Positions 37,620 to 46,328 of a DNA stretch of 64,000 nucleotides are shown here, piece after piece. This stretch comes from Collimonas sp. OK412 (GTDB taxonomy: Bacteria; Pseudomonadota; Gammaproteobacteria; Burkholderiales; Burkholderiaceae_D), in NCBI RefSeq assembly GCF_900112135.1, contig NZ_FOLC01000006.1, forward strand, positions 124,001 to 188,000, written 5' to 3'. A program made the position numbers and the translations under genes. Position 1 is the first letter of the stretch, and every line of letters begins with the position of its first letter. The notes beneath the pieces are model-generated. The model had not been told where the DNA came from and did not search any database. It saw only the letters and a list, made by a program, of their open reading frames with translations.

Positions 37620-38231
37620 TCAGGCGGTTGCCGGTTGTTCGCGCCGCATCGCCGCTTGCACGGCAGGGCGGGCAGCGATGCGTTCCTGGAATGCCTGCAG
37701 GTGCGGGAACGGCGACAGGTCGAGGTTGACGAACGCTGACCAGCGCGTCACCACATACAGATAGGCATCGGCGATGCTGAACTGTTCGCCCTGCAGGAAT
37801 GGCGTGAAGCCAAGCGTGGCGTCGATCAGCGCATAGTGCTTGCGCAGATGGGCCATGCGTCCGGCGCGCATTTCATCGCTGGTCTCTGGGTAGAACAAGG
37901 GCAGGTAGCCCTGGTGCAGTTCTGAATTGATATAGCCCAGCGTCTCCTGCAGGCGGTAGCGCGCCATGCTGCCGTTGGCGGGCGCGAGCTGCGCTTCGGG
38001 CTTCAAGTCGGCCAGGTATTGCACCACGGCCGGTCCTTCCGTCAGCACGCGGCCGTCGTCCAGCTGCAGTGCGGGCACATAGCCCTTGGGATTGATGGCG
38101 AGATAATCGTCGCCGTGTTCGGTGCGTTTGGTCTTGGGGTCGACCTTCACCAGTTCGATCGGCAGGCCAAGCTCGTTGGCAACGATGTGCGGCGACAACG
38201 AACAGGCGGATGGAATGTAGTACAGCTTCAT
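37620..38231 (-). CDS. Glutathione S-transferase (beta class)
   Basis: A 203-residue GST starting MKLYYIPSACSLSPHIVANE at ATG 38231 (AGGAG upstream). Cys10 and the SPH motif are typical of bacterial beta-class GST, which conjugates or reduces substrates with glutathione. The thioredoxin-like domain has INPKGYVPALQLDDG and LTEGPAVVQYLADL; the helical C-domain follows. A longer frame to 38435 overlaps the neighbouring gene and is not the start. Confidence 0.93.
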   Translation of the reverse strand: MKLYYIPSACSLSPHIVANELGLPIELVKVDPKTKRTEHGDDYLAINPKGYVPALQLDDGRVLTEGPAVVQYLADLKPEAQLAPANGSMARYRLQETLGYINSELHQGYLPLFYPETSDEMRAGRMAHLRKHYALIDATLGFTPFLQGEQFSIADAYLYVVTRWSAFVNLDLSPFPHLQAFQERIAARPAVQAAMRREQPATA

Positions 38232-38343
38232 GGTTTTGCTCCTTGGATTGAGGTTGATCAGGACAGTGTTTGAATCAGACCGGCGTGCGGCGTCCCTCGG
38301 CTGCGCCGAAGATATGGCCCTGCTCGCCGTGCTGCTGGGGTGA

Positions 38344-39030
38344 TTACGACCCGGCGCCTTTCGGACGCCGCACGGCGCGCACCTTGCCGCTGCCGCCGCC
38401 GCCGCAGTAAAACAGGCCGGCGCCGTCGGATTCAAGCCCGCTGACGTTGGTGCCGGGCGGCATTTCCAGTCGTTCGAGCACGGCGCCGCTGTCCGGGTCG
38501 ATGCGGCGGATTTCGCTTTCGTCGCCTTCCCATGTGCCGTGCCACAGCTCGCCGTCGACCCAGGTCACACCGGTGACGAAGCGGTTGGATTCGATGGTGC
38601 GGAGGATGGCGCCGGTGGCCGGATCGATCTGGTGGATCTTGCGGTCGCGGTGCTGGCCTACCCACAAGCTGCCCTCGGCCCAGGCCATCCCGGAGTCGTT
38701 GCCGTGGCCGGGCGCCGGGATCGAGGCCAGCACATTGCCGTTGGTGGGATCGATCTTGTCGATGCGCTGTTCGGCGATCTGGTACAGATGGGTGCCGTCG
38801 AAGGCGGTGCCGGCGTCGCACGGACAGTCCAGCGTGCGCGTGGTCTCGCCGCTCTCGGGATCGAAGGCGATCAGCCTGGCGCCGGTGGCGGCCCAGACGC
38901 GCTGGCCGTCATGGGTCACGCCGGCTATGCTGGTGGCGCCGGCGAAGGGGCCGTATTCGCGCACGATCTCGGCCGCGCGCGCCTTGGCCTGGGGTTTGTC
39001 TTTGCTGGGTGCACTGGCTTTGTGGGGCAT
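38344..39030 (-). CDS. Beta-propeller protein
   Basis: A 228-residue protein made of repeated blades (AATGARLIAFDPESGET, IDKIDPTNGNVLASIPAPG, IHQIDPATGAILRTIES, EIRRIDPDSGAVLERLEMPPG). Each blade pairs a Trp-rich strand with a D-P-x-(S/T)-G motif, as in Vgb/glutamine-cyclotransferase-like or NHL propellers. No signal peptide is seen. It lies 57 bp after the HTH regulator gene and precedes the GST gene, suggesting a common transcript. Confidence 0.7.
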   Translation of the reverse strand: MPHKASAPSKDKPQAKARAAEIVREYGPFAGATSIAGVTHDGQRVWAATGARLIAFDPESGETTRTLDCPCDAGTAFDGTHLYQIAEQRIDKIDPTNGNVLASIPAPGHGNDSGMAWAEGSLWVGQHRDRKIHQIDPATGAILRTIESNRFVTGVTWVDGELWHGTWEGDESEIRRIDPDSGAVLERLEMPPGTNVSGLESDGAGLFYCGGGGSGKVRAVRRPKGAGS

Positions 39031-39087
39031 TGCTGTCTCCTTGCGGTTGTCTTGTTGCGCGCCTCGAAGCGGCGCCGTAAGACAACT

Positions 39088-40314
39088 CTATTCCATCTGG
39101 AGCGCGGCGGGGAGTAACAAGATTGTCGTGAATCCCGCCAGCGGCGGCGACAGCCAGCGCTGCGTCCGCGCCCGCCCTATGGAGCGCACCCTTCCGGCGG
39201 CCTCCAGCTCGGCCAGCGCGCGCTGGATGGTGCGCTGGCTGGCGCCCAGGGCCAGCGCCAGGGCCGAGGTCGACCAGGCCGCGCCGTCGGCCAGCAGCGC
39301 CGCCAGCGACGCCTGGTCGCCGGCTATGGGCGGCGCCAGCACCACCACGGCGCGCTCGCCTAGCGGCTTGAGCACGAAACCGCGCGCGGTGGCTTCGATC
39401 TGCGCCAGTTCCGTGACTAGCGCCCGCAGGCGGCCGATCTCGACCCGCAGGCGCGCCCGGTGGGTGTCGTCGGGATGGCGTGTGTTGAATGCCGCCGCAA
39501 TCAAGGTTTCCCGGTCGACATCGCCAGGCCATGCCTCGGCCAGCGCGCGCACCAGGGCGAACAGCACCGGCCGCCGCGCCAGCGGCTGCCAGGCGTTGCT
39601 GGCGCCGACACCCAGCCCGCGACGGCAGGCATCGATCACCAGCGCATCGGAAGCCAGCAGTGCAGCTACCTCATCAAGGCGCAGCGCCAGCTCGCCGCCG
39701 GCAAACAGGCGCCGGGCGGCGGGACGCTCAAGCGTGGCCAGCGCCTCCGCCACCTCTGCCAGCAGCGCCGGCACGCGCGCGCGACCGGCTGCTTCGTGCG
39801 CACGAGCCAGCGCCGCTCGTGCCGGGGCTACGCGCAACGAGCGCAGCGCCAGTTCCGCCGCAGCCAGTTCGGCCACCGCCGCCAAGGACGGCGGCAGGCT
39901 ATGTCCATTGAGTTGCGTCAGTGTCGCTTCGGCTTCGTCGAGACGGCCAAGCAGCAACAGCCTGCGCGCCGCGATCAGGCGCGCCTGCAGCGCATTGGCG
40001 TGATCGCCATGCACCTCCAGCGTGGCTAAGGCCGCCGCCAGCGCGCGCGGCGAACTGCCAAGGTCGCGCACGGCCAGCGCCACCTCGGCCTCGGCGACCA
40101 CACAGCGAGCGCGCGACAACTCCTCATGGGCACCGAAACCACGGGCGGCACGCCGCAGCAGCTCACGGGCGCGCGGGTGCTCGCCCAGCTGAGCCATGGC
40201 GATGCCGCGCAAGGCCAGCGCCGGCGGATCGTCGCGCAGGGCGACACGCTTGAGGGCGCCGAGCGCATCGCCGGCGGCGAGAGCCCGCGCGGAGGCGGTT
40301 ATCAGGGAATCCAT
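39088..40314 (-). CDS. Tetratricopeptide-like protein with C-terminal HTH, probable regulator
   Basis: A 408-residue, Ala/Leu/Arg-rich protein from ATG 40314. The N-terminal 200 residues look like TPR or HEAT-type helix pairs (ARELLRRAARGFGAHEEL, AEATLTQLN). A wHTH-like region (about 225-330, DRETLIAAAFNTRHPDDTHRARLRVEIGRLRALV) resembles OmpR/SARP-type DNA-binding parts, and a second HTH (ALALGASQRTIQRALAELEAAGRV) is near the C-terminus. It likely controls the propeller-GST-DUF899 genes that follow. Assigned by features only. Confidence 0.6.
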   Translation of the reverse strand: MDSLITASARALAAGDALGALKRVALRDDPPALALRGIAMAQLGEHPRARELLRRAARGFGAHEELSRARCVVAEAEVALAVRDLGSSPRALAAALATLEVHGDHANALQARLIAARRLLLLGRLDEAEATLTQLNGHSLPPSLAAVAELAAAELALRSLRVAPARAALARAHEAAGRARVPALLAEVAEALATLERPAARRLFAGGELALRLDEVAALLASDALVIDACRRGLGVGASNAWQPLARRPVLFALVRALAEAWPGDVDRETLIAAAFNTRHPDDTHRARLRVEIGRLRALVTELAQIEATARGFVLKPLGERAVVVLAPPIAGDQASLAALLADGAAWSTSALALALGASQRTIQRALAELEAAGRVRSIGRARTQRWLSPPLAGFTTILLLPAALQME

Positions 40315-40389
40315 GGCGACAGGATACACCGCCGTGCTGGTGTCGCGGCGGGCTGGTGAGATTGCCGCCATCGACTGCGCTTTAACGCT

Positions 40390-41034
40390 TTATCTGCTGG
40401 TTTTTTGAAGGAGCCAGACAGTCTCCGTTGACGCAACCTTCCCCTTCAATCCGCCCACCACGTCCCTGATCTCAACGGACGTCAATTGGTAGGCAGCGCC
40501 GTAATACCGCCTTACTTCATCCTCGTTCACTGAAAACGGCGGGCCGTCGATCTTCGATTGGTCGTACACGTAAGAGACCAGCAGCTGCGGCGCCGCGCCG
40601 GTTATTTGCATCAGGTGCGCGGCATATTGCTTTCGCATGTCTGCCGGCAACGCGACCAAGGCGGCGCGGTCGTATATCGCATTTATGGGGCCAAGATATT
40701 CCGCAGACACGTCAAAAATATCGCCTACCCATATGTCGATATCGTCAGCGCTGTAGCGGGTCAAATTTCCCACGTTGGATATGTTCGGCGCCAAGCCGAG
40801 TTCTTTGAATAAGTCGTTAATGGCTTGTGCGCTCAACTCCGCTCCGGCAACGCGATAACCGCTGGCAAGCAGCCATGCAATATCGCGTGTCTTGCCGCAC
40901 AACGGCAGGAATACGCGGCTGCCCTTTGCCAGGTTTAACTTTTCAAAATGCGCTGTCAGTAAAGGGTTTGCTTCGCTTTGATGAAAATTGATTTCGCCGC
41001 GTTTCCATTTTTCATGCCAAAAACTTGCTTCCAT
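40390..41034 (-). CDS. tpm: Thiopurine S-methyltransferase
   Basis: A 214-residue TPMT (MEASFWHEKWKRGEINFHQSEANPLL start), with FLPLCGKTRDIAWLLASGY, the SAM site and DRAALVALPADMR. It transfers methyl from SAM to thiols or selenium/tellurium compounds and helps detoxify them. ATG 41034 has AAGG upstream; an earlier in-frame start at 41076 is unlikely. Gene stands alone. Confidence 0.95.
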   Translation of the reverse strand: MEASFWHEKWKRGEINFHQSEANPLLTAHFEKLNLAKGSRVFLPLCGKTRDIAWLLASGYRVAGAELSAQAINDLFKELGLAPNISNVGNLTRYSADDIDIWVGDIFDVSAEYLGPINAIYDRAALVALPADMRKQYAAHLMQITGAAPQLLVSYVYDQSKIDGPPFSVNEDEVRRYYGAAYQLTSVEIRDVVGGLKGKVASTETVWLLQKTSR

Positions 41035-41224
41035 ATAGGCCCTTAAATTCTTCATATATAAATAACATCCTACCAATTTAATGAATTAAGTAATGCACTA
41101 AGTTGTATGCAGTGCAAGGATACGAGTTAAAGCTAACTTTAAGTCAAGCCTTATTACTGCAGATGAAATAATGGATATGACGGAAGACGAACAAGAGCAA
41201 GCGAGATAGACGGCTTTTGGCTGA

Positions 41225-41320
41225 CATGGCGCTGATGCACGGTTTTATAAAAAGCGTCAACCTTCTCTAAAACCTGAGATTGAGAACAGCGATGAACCGC
41301 AAGAAAAAATCAAGAGGTGA
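41225..41320 (+). pseudogene. Remnant of a HigB/Gp49-like toxin upstream of the XRE antitoxin
   Basis: Read in one frame, a short piece encodes MALMHGFIK, the late conserved block of Gp49/HigB-type toxins, then after a stop the same frame continues NLRLRTAMNRKKKSRGE up to the antitoxin start. The same-strand, directly preceding position fits a toxin-antitoxin pair in which the toxin has decayed by internal stop or frameshift. The rest of the toxin is not recognisable. Confidence 0.4.
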
Positions 41321-41611
41321 ATGATGAACAGAAAACATATGGGCAGCAGTTTCGATACCTCGCTTGCAGAGGATACGACGCTGCACGAGATAACCGCCGT
41401 GGCCATTAAACGTGTGATTGCGTGGCAAATTGCAAGTGAAATGAAGGGACAAAAAATAACCAAGACTGCGATGGCCTGCAAGATGCATAGCAGTCGCGCT
41501 GCTCTAGATCGCTTGCTGGATGAAAGCGATATGAGCCTGCCCTTGACTACGCTGGCGGGCGTAGCGGCGGCATTAGGCAAGAAAATCAAGATAGAACTGG
41601 TTCCGGCCTGA
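41321..41611 (+). CDS. XRE-family antitoxin-like protein
   Basis: A 96-residue HTH protein (MNRKHMGSSFDTSLAEDTTLHEITAVAIKRVIAWQIASEM, then SSRAALDRLLDE, HTH helix pair). The pattern is that of HigA-type antitoxins of Gp49 toxins. ATG 41321 or 41324 follows AGAGG. It would repress its own promoter and once neutralised the upstream toxin, now damaged. Confidence 0.7.
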   Translation: MMNRKHMGSSFDTSLAEDTTLHEITAVAIKRVIAWQIASEMKGQKITKTAMACKMHSSRAALDRLLDESDMSLPLTTLAGVAAALGKKIKIELVPA

Positions 41612-41625
41612 TTTCGAGCTGACTA

Positions 41626-41663
41626 TGCCGGGGATAGCATGTGAAGTCCTCTTCTCCCCGGCA
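41626..41663. terminator. Hairpin between convergent XRE and GH35 genes
   Basis: TGCCGGGGA and TCCCCGGCA form a perfect 9-bp stem around a 20-nt loop. It lacks a clear T-run but lies between the two stop codons and could limit read-through both ways. Confidence 0.45.
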
Positions 41664-41677
41664 AGCCACCTCTTCTG

Positions 41678-44671
41678 CTACCCCACCTTGGTGAACTTCC
41701 AGCTCTGGTTACCCCCGCCATTGTCATCCCACAGCGTAATCGCAGACACATTGGTGGCGCCGTAGCTGGTGGGCGACGTACCCGAATTGTTATCGTCGAT
41801 GACGCGCCCGCTCTGCACACCCTTGATTCCGTAGCTCACGCCATCCGGCCGCGGCACGAGCGCGAACTGCTGGTTGGCGCCGCCGTTGCCTTGCCATATT
41901 TCCAGCGCGGTGCCGTTGTCGGTCTTCTGTCCCGTCACGTCCATCACCAGGCCGCTCTTGATGTTGGTCAGCTGCCAGTTGCCGCTGGAAATGGTCAGCC
42001 GCCATTGCTGCTCTTGGCCGCCGGTGGCGGCGGCGATGCCGAGCCGGGTGCCGGCCGCCGTGCCGCCCTGGTAGACGCCTAGCAGCAGGCTGCTGATGGC
42101 GCTGGTGATGGTGTAGACGCCGTTGTTGACGATGGCCGGCAGGAAGCGCCACTGCTGGCTGAACGGCCATTGCTGGTTGGGATTGTCGGCCGGGTTGATG
42201 ACGATGTTGGCGGATGCGCTGGTGGACGAGATCGACGTCGGTGCCTTGGATGCGCCGTTGATGTCCAGCAGCAGCTGGCTTTGTTTGCCGGCCAGGGTGT
42301 AGATGCCGGTGCTGACGCCGGCCGCTTTCCAGCTCTGGTTGGCGCCGCCGTTGGCCGCATACAGGATCACCGAGGAACCCGCGGCCGTGCTGTTGTTGGC
42401 GACGTCCAGCGCCGCGCCGGTGCTGGCGTTGACGATCTTCAGGTTGCCGAAGCTGTCGGTGCTCACCGTCCACCCCTGCGTCGCGGCGGCGCTTAGCGGC
42501 TGCACGCCGGGATAGGTGTAGGCCGATCCCGCCACCGCCGGCATCACGTCCAGGTACAGGCCGCTGTTGACGTTCTGCAGGAAATAAGTGTTGGCGGCAG
42601 GCGGCGGCACCGCTGTCGTGCTGGCGGGGCCGGTGATATTCTGCGGCATGCCGCTCGCGCCATAGAAGCTCAGGCTGCCCGCGCTGCCCTGGATGAATTC
42701 GAACACCACGATCGTATTGCTGCCGCTGGTCAGCCACACGCCGGGGCAGTACAGCCGCTTCTGCGGACCGGCGGCGGTCCAGTAGCGGCCCAGGTTGTGG
42801 CCGTTCACGAAGACATAGCCGCTGCCCCAGGCGGACATGTCGATGTACATGTCTTGCGGCGTGGCGATGTTGACCGTGGCTTTGGCAAAGAACGGCTGGC
42901 TACCGGCAGGCGCCGTGGCGCTGAAGGTGAGCGCCGCGACCTGCGCTGCCGACAGGGGCGCGAGCGCCATGCTCCAGTTGATCAGCGCGGCGCCGTTGGC
43001 GTAGACGTTCAGGGACAAGCCCTTGCCCTCGGCATTCATGCCGCCGGCGCCGTAGTTGACCCGTCCGAACGGCATGCAGACAATCTGCAGCGTGGCGTTT
43101 GGCGCGGCGTTGCTGATCGTCAGCGATGTGGTCGGAGACAATGCACCGTTGGATGCCGTGCTGAGCACCTGGCTGGACGCGCGCACGCCGTTGACGAACG
43201 CCAGCGCATAGTCGGGAGCGCGGTCAAAGGTAAGGGTGAAGTTGCCGCCGGATGCCGGCAGCGTGGTTTGGTAAATCGCTACGCCGGAGGGATATACGCC
43301 GGCGCTGGCCGGCTGGTTCTTGTTCAGCGCCAGCGCCATCGCTTCCATGGTTTGCGGCAGCCGGTTCTGGATAGTCAGGTTGAGGCCGGGCAGCAAGCCG
43401 CAGTAAGTCAGCTGGCTGCTCGGCACGGCGGCGATATCGCCATCGCTGATATGTGGGATGCCGGCTGGCGTGGCGGCAAACGGCACGCTGTACGACGCGT
43501 TGGCGACATAGGCAGCCTGGATCGGCGAAAAGTTCGGATTGACGCCGCCGGATTCCGAGACCGGCGCGCCGTAGTCGTAGGAGGTGATGGTTCCCTGGCT
43601 GCTGGAATCGCTGATGCCGTTGGAGCCGGCGGTAAACCCGAAGTTGGTGCCGCCATGCGCCACGTACAGCACAAACGAACACTGCGACGTGGTCAGCGCC
43701 GTGACCTGGTTCACAAAATCCCCGACATGCAGGGTCTGGCTGGCGTCTCCCCAATGGCAGATCCAGCCCGGATAACACTCCGCGCCGAACGCGCCTACGC
43801 CGTAATTGCCGGCGGCGGTCGCATAGTTGCCGGCCGATGCGCCGTCCGCGGTCATGCCGTAGGCGGTGTTGGCCGGCAGGGTGATATGGTTGTTCTTGAA
43901 GCCGTTGGCGTAACCGTCGCACACGCAGAATTTTTCCGCATAACCGAGCGCCGTCCATTGCTGCGCGATCGCGTTCGGATAAGTGCCGTCGTCGGGCGAC
44001 CAGGAGGTGTACTCATTCTCCACCGCCACCAGCATGATCGGACCGCCGGCCGCCAGGGTTCGGCCCTTCACTACATTGTTGTAGAGCGCGGTGTTCCAGC
44101 TGTTGACGGCCGCCATGTAACTGGCGAAGTTGCCGCGGATCTGCAGGTTGCCGGCGCTGTCCCTGAACTGCGGATCGGCCAGCATGCGCGGCGGCAGGCC
44201 GCCGAAATCCCATTCGGCGCAGACGTAAGGGCCGGGGCGCAGCAGCACCCACATGCCGTTCTGCGCGCACAGGTCGATGAAGTGGCCCATGTTCTTGTCG
44301 GGCGAGCTGAAGTCGAATGAGCCGTCGGACAGTTCGTGGAAATTCCACATGAGGTAGATCGAGATGGTATTGCAGCCCAGCGCCTTGATCATCTTGATGC
44401 GATGGTCCCAGTATTGCGAAGGGACACGCGCCGGATGGATTTCGCCGCCGAAGAACTGGAACGCCGAACCATCCATGAACCAGTTGCCGCTGCTGTTCCA
44501 GGAGAGCGCGTGGTTGCCGCCGCTGGCGAACACGGCGTTGGTGGTGTTGCCGGCAGCAGCAAACGATTTTGCGCTCGGGGTAATGGCCGCCGCGCCGTCC
44601 TCGCCGCCCACACCGCAAGCCGCCAGCAGCGGCGTGACTACTGCATAGCCCAGGAAGTCTCTTCTTTTCAT
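41678..44671 (-). CDS. GH35 beta-galactosidase with ricin-type lectin repeats, exported
   Basis: A 997-residue enzyme. The N-terminus KRRDFLGYAVVTPLLAACG has twin-arginine and lipoprotein features. The GH35 catalytic domain (about 60-400) has FFGGEIHPARVPSQYW, RPGPYVCAEWDFGGLP, acid/base Glu220 in VAVENEYTSW and nucleophile Glu298 in GAFGAECYPGW. The middle has Gly/Ser-rich beta domains; the C-terminal 310 residues have two or more ricin B-like beta-trefoil repeats (NGGANQSW, GQEQQWRL, GNGGANQQF) that would bind galactosides. AGGAG precedes the ATG. It probably cleaves plant, algal or fungal galactans outside the cell. Confidence 0.93.
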   Translation of the reverse strand: MKRRDFLGYAVVTPLLAACGVGGEDGAAAITPSAKSFAAAGNTTNAVFASGGNHALSWNSSGNWFMDGSAFQFFGGEIHPARVPSQYWDHRIKMIKALGCNTISIYLMWNFHELSDGSFDFSSPDKNMGHFIDLCAQNGMWVLLRPGPYVCAEWDFGGLPPRMLADPQFRDSAGNLQIRGNFASYMAAVNSWNTALYNNVVKGRTLAAGGPIMLVAVENEYTSWSPDDGTYPNAIAQQWTALGYAEKFCVCDGYANGFKNNHITLPANTAYGMTADGASAGNYATAAGNYGVGAFGAECYPGWICHWGDASQTLHVGDFVNQVTALTTSQCSFVLYVAHGGTNFGFTAGSNGISDSSSQGTITSYDYGAPVSESGGVNPNFSPIQAAYVANASYSVPFAATPAGIPHISDGDIAAVPSSQLTYCGLLPGLNLTIQNRLPQTMEAMALALNKNQPASAGVYPSGVAIYQTTLPASGGNFTLTFDRAPDYALAFVNGVRASSQVLSTASNGALSPTTSLTISNAAPNATLQIVCMPFGRVNYGAGGMNAEGKGLSLNVYANGAALINWSMALAPLSAAQVAALTFSATAPAGSQPFFAKATVNIATPQDMYIDMSAWGSGYVFVNGHNLGRYWTAAGPQKRLYCPGVWLTSGSNTIVVFEFIQGSAGSLSFYGASGMPQNITGPASTTAVPPPAANTYFLQNVNSGLYLDVMPAVAGSAYTYPGVQPLSAAATQGWTVSTDSFGNLKIVNASTGAALDVANNSTAAGSSVILYAANGGANQSWKAAGVSTGIYTLAGKQSQLLLDINGASKAPTSISSTSASANIVINPADNPNQQWPFSQQWRFLPAIVNNGVYTITSAISSLLLGVYQGGTAAGTRLGIAAATGGQEQQWRLTISSGNWQLTNIKSGLVMDVTGQKTDNGTALEIWQGNGGANQQFALVPRPDGVSYGIKGVQSGRVIDDNNSGTSPTSYGATNVSAITLWDDNGGGNQSWKFTKVG

Positions 44672-45325
44672 CGCCTGTCTCCTTTTTATGGATTTGTCGT
44701 CGTTTGTATGAAGCTACGTCACCTGCTGAGAAAAATTTTGGGGATGGTTTTGTTGCGGCAGCACATATCGGAAGGACGGAATGGCGGTGCGCCGGATTAA
44801 TGATGCGCCGATTGTATGAGGCACCACGGCAGATATCCAATGAAGTTTCGCATGGCATCGATACCGTATTGGATATTGATTGCGTGGCTTGTGTAGCGTG
44901 TATTCAGGCGGGATTGGCGGGGATTTGGGGGTGGTTGATGTGAAAGAATATCCAGCAATGATATGTGCGAGTTTGTGCACATTCGATAGCCTGCATTGCA
45001 GGTGTATTTAACATTTAACCTGCGGTGGATGTCGCGTCGTATGACGCAGGAAAAACAAGACGCACAGCGACACGTTCCATCACTAATTCCAGCGCTCGGT
45101 ATGAAGTATGTAAAACTGAAAGGATGCGATTAATATCGTGCACAGCAGAGGTATGGCATTCAATAAGCCTGCGACCAAATATCCAGTCTCGCCTTTCTGA
45201 TCCATCTGCCTTTTTTAAATATATGCACCGCTTGGTTTGAAATAGCGGTAACGGGTAAATGGCTGGGAGCTCTTGTTGAGCTAGCTTGCGACGCTTGGTG
45301 CGGACTTTGGCGGCACAGGATGAAT
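44672..45325. other. 654-bp gene-free region
   Basis: No convincing gene; open frames here lack recognisable features. It should carry the GH35 promoter on the left and the end of the T6SS module on the right. GCGTCGTATGACGC near 45032 is a short palindrome. AT-rich stretches are scattered. Confidence 0.4.
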
Positions 45326-46318
45326 TTATTTGGCAGCGTTGATCAGGTCTTCCGATTTGCCGCTCCACTGTGGCAATTTTGTCGGGGGCAATGGTAAGAC
45401 GTTGTCGAGATTAGGAAAACGCAGATCCGGGTTGTGTTCCAGGGCTTTCTTGAAGACTCGATAGCGATCAGCTCGTGAGTTATCAACACCACTAGGCGCG
45501 AGACCACCAACCTTCTGGAATTCGCCGGGTAAATAGTCAGCCGATCCGGCGCTTCCGAACTTCACTCCCTCGTGAAAATAGTGAAGGGCCCGTGACTTGT
45601 CCTTTTGAATGACGTCATATTCGATCCCCAGTGCTTCGGCGGCATCGCCATTGCCCTGCGCAAAAGCACATTCAAGCATTTTGAGGCCGATCACTTCATT
45701 GCTCCAGCGCTCACGTTCGGGTTCATCTTTTTCTAATGCCGCATTCAAGCTGCGCCCGATTGTAAATTGTGCATAACTGCTGCCCATGTCAGCTGCTTTT
45801 TGCCAGAATGCCCAAGCTGCTGTCGGATCTTTTTTGACTATGAAGCCATCGGCGTAATAGTTGCCCATCACTGCGTAAGCCAGCGGCACGCCCATTCGCA
45901 TGGCATTTTCGGTTAGCGCCATCGCCGCCTCTGGATTCCGCGGCACGAGAACTTTGTTGGAATCTTTTAGGCCCCATACTCCTGTCTGGTATAGGGTCGC
46001 CAGATTATTCATCGCTTTCCAATGTTTGCGGTCCGCAGCCTTTTTATATAGTTCGATGATGAGCGGCCAATTTCGGTCGTCCTTCCACAGATCTGGCGTA
46101 TCCAGCGCCAGCGCCACGTTCAATTCGCGCTTGCACGCAAACTCGGTGCGATGCGGATGGAATAGGTCAGGAATTTGGTTGCGAGGTAAATCGCTATTCC
46201 TGGAATGGACCGCTTGACATAACGCAAGACAAAGGAGGCTGAACACTAAATGATGATGCCAGGTTCGACAACGCTTTCTTGACGATATAGAAAATGGGGC
46301 CGCGATAAAGCGTGTCAT
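45326..46318 (-). CDS. SEL1-repeat protein, candidate Tli5-type immunity protein (copy 2)
   Basis: A 330-residue protein from ATG 46318 (11 nt after the stop of the paralogue). An N-terminal membrane segment (LVFSLLCLALCQAVHS) suggests a periplasmic or lipid-anchored protein; Cys54 region (TEFACKRELN) may be lipid-linked or a disulfide. Middle residues form SEL1/TPR-like helices (YKKAADRKHWKAMNNLATLYQTG, WAFWQKAADMGSSYAQFTIGRSL). The C-terminus SNLDN-VLPLPPTKLPQWSGK resembles its neighbour. Sequence similarity with 46329-47390 points to duplication of the immunity gene for the PLD effector. Confidence 0.75.
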   Translation of the reverse strand: MTRFIAAPFSISSRKRCRTWHHHLVFSLLCLALCQAVHSRNSDLPRNQIPDLFHPHRTEFACKRELNVALALDTPDLWKDDRNWPLIIELYKKAADRKHWKAMNNLATLYQTGVWGLKDSNKVLVPRNPEAAMALTENAMRMGVPLAYAVMGNYYADGFIVKKDPTAAWAFWQKAADMGSSYAQFTIGRSLNAALEKDEPERERWSNEVIGLKMLECAFAQGNGDAAEALGIEYDVIQKDKSRALHYFHEGVKFGSAGSADYLPGEFQKVGGLAPSGVDNSRADRYRVFKKALEHNPDLRFPNLDNVLPLPPTKLPQWSGKSEDLINAAK

Positions 46319-46328
46319 GCTTGCCGAG

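Noticed and set aside
42797-44320. 507-residue plus-strand frame opposite the GH35 gene
   Set aside because: Antisense to a clear enzyme with intact catalytic motifs.
44672-45325. Hidden gene at 45015-45368 on the minus strand
   Set aside because: A 117-residue frame without features that overlaps the end of the SEL1 gene.
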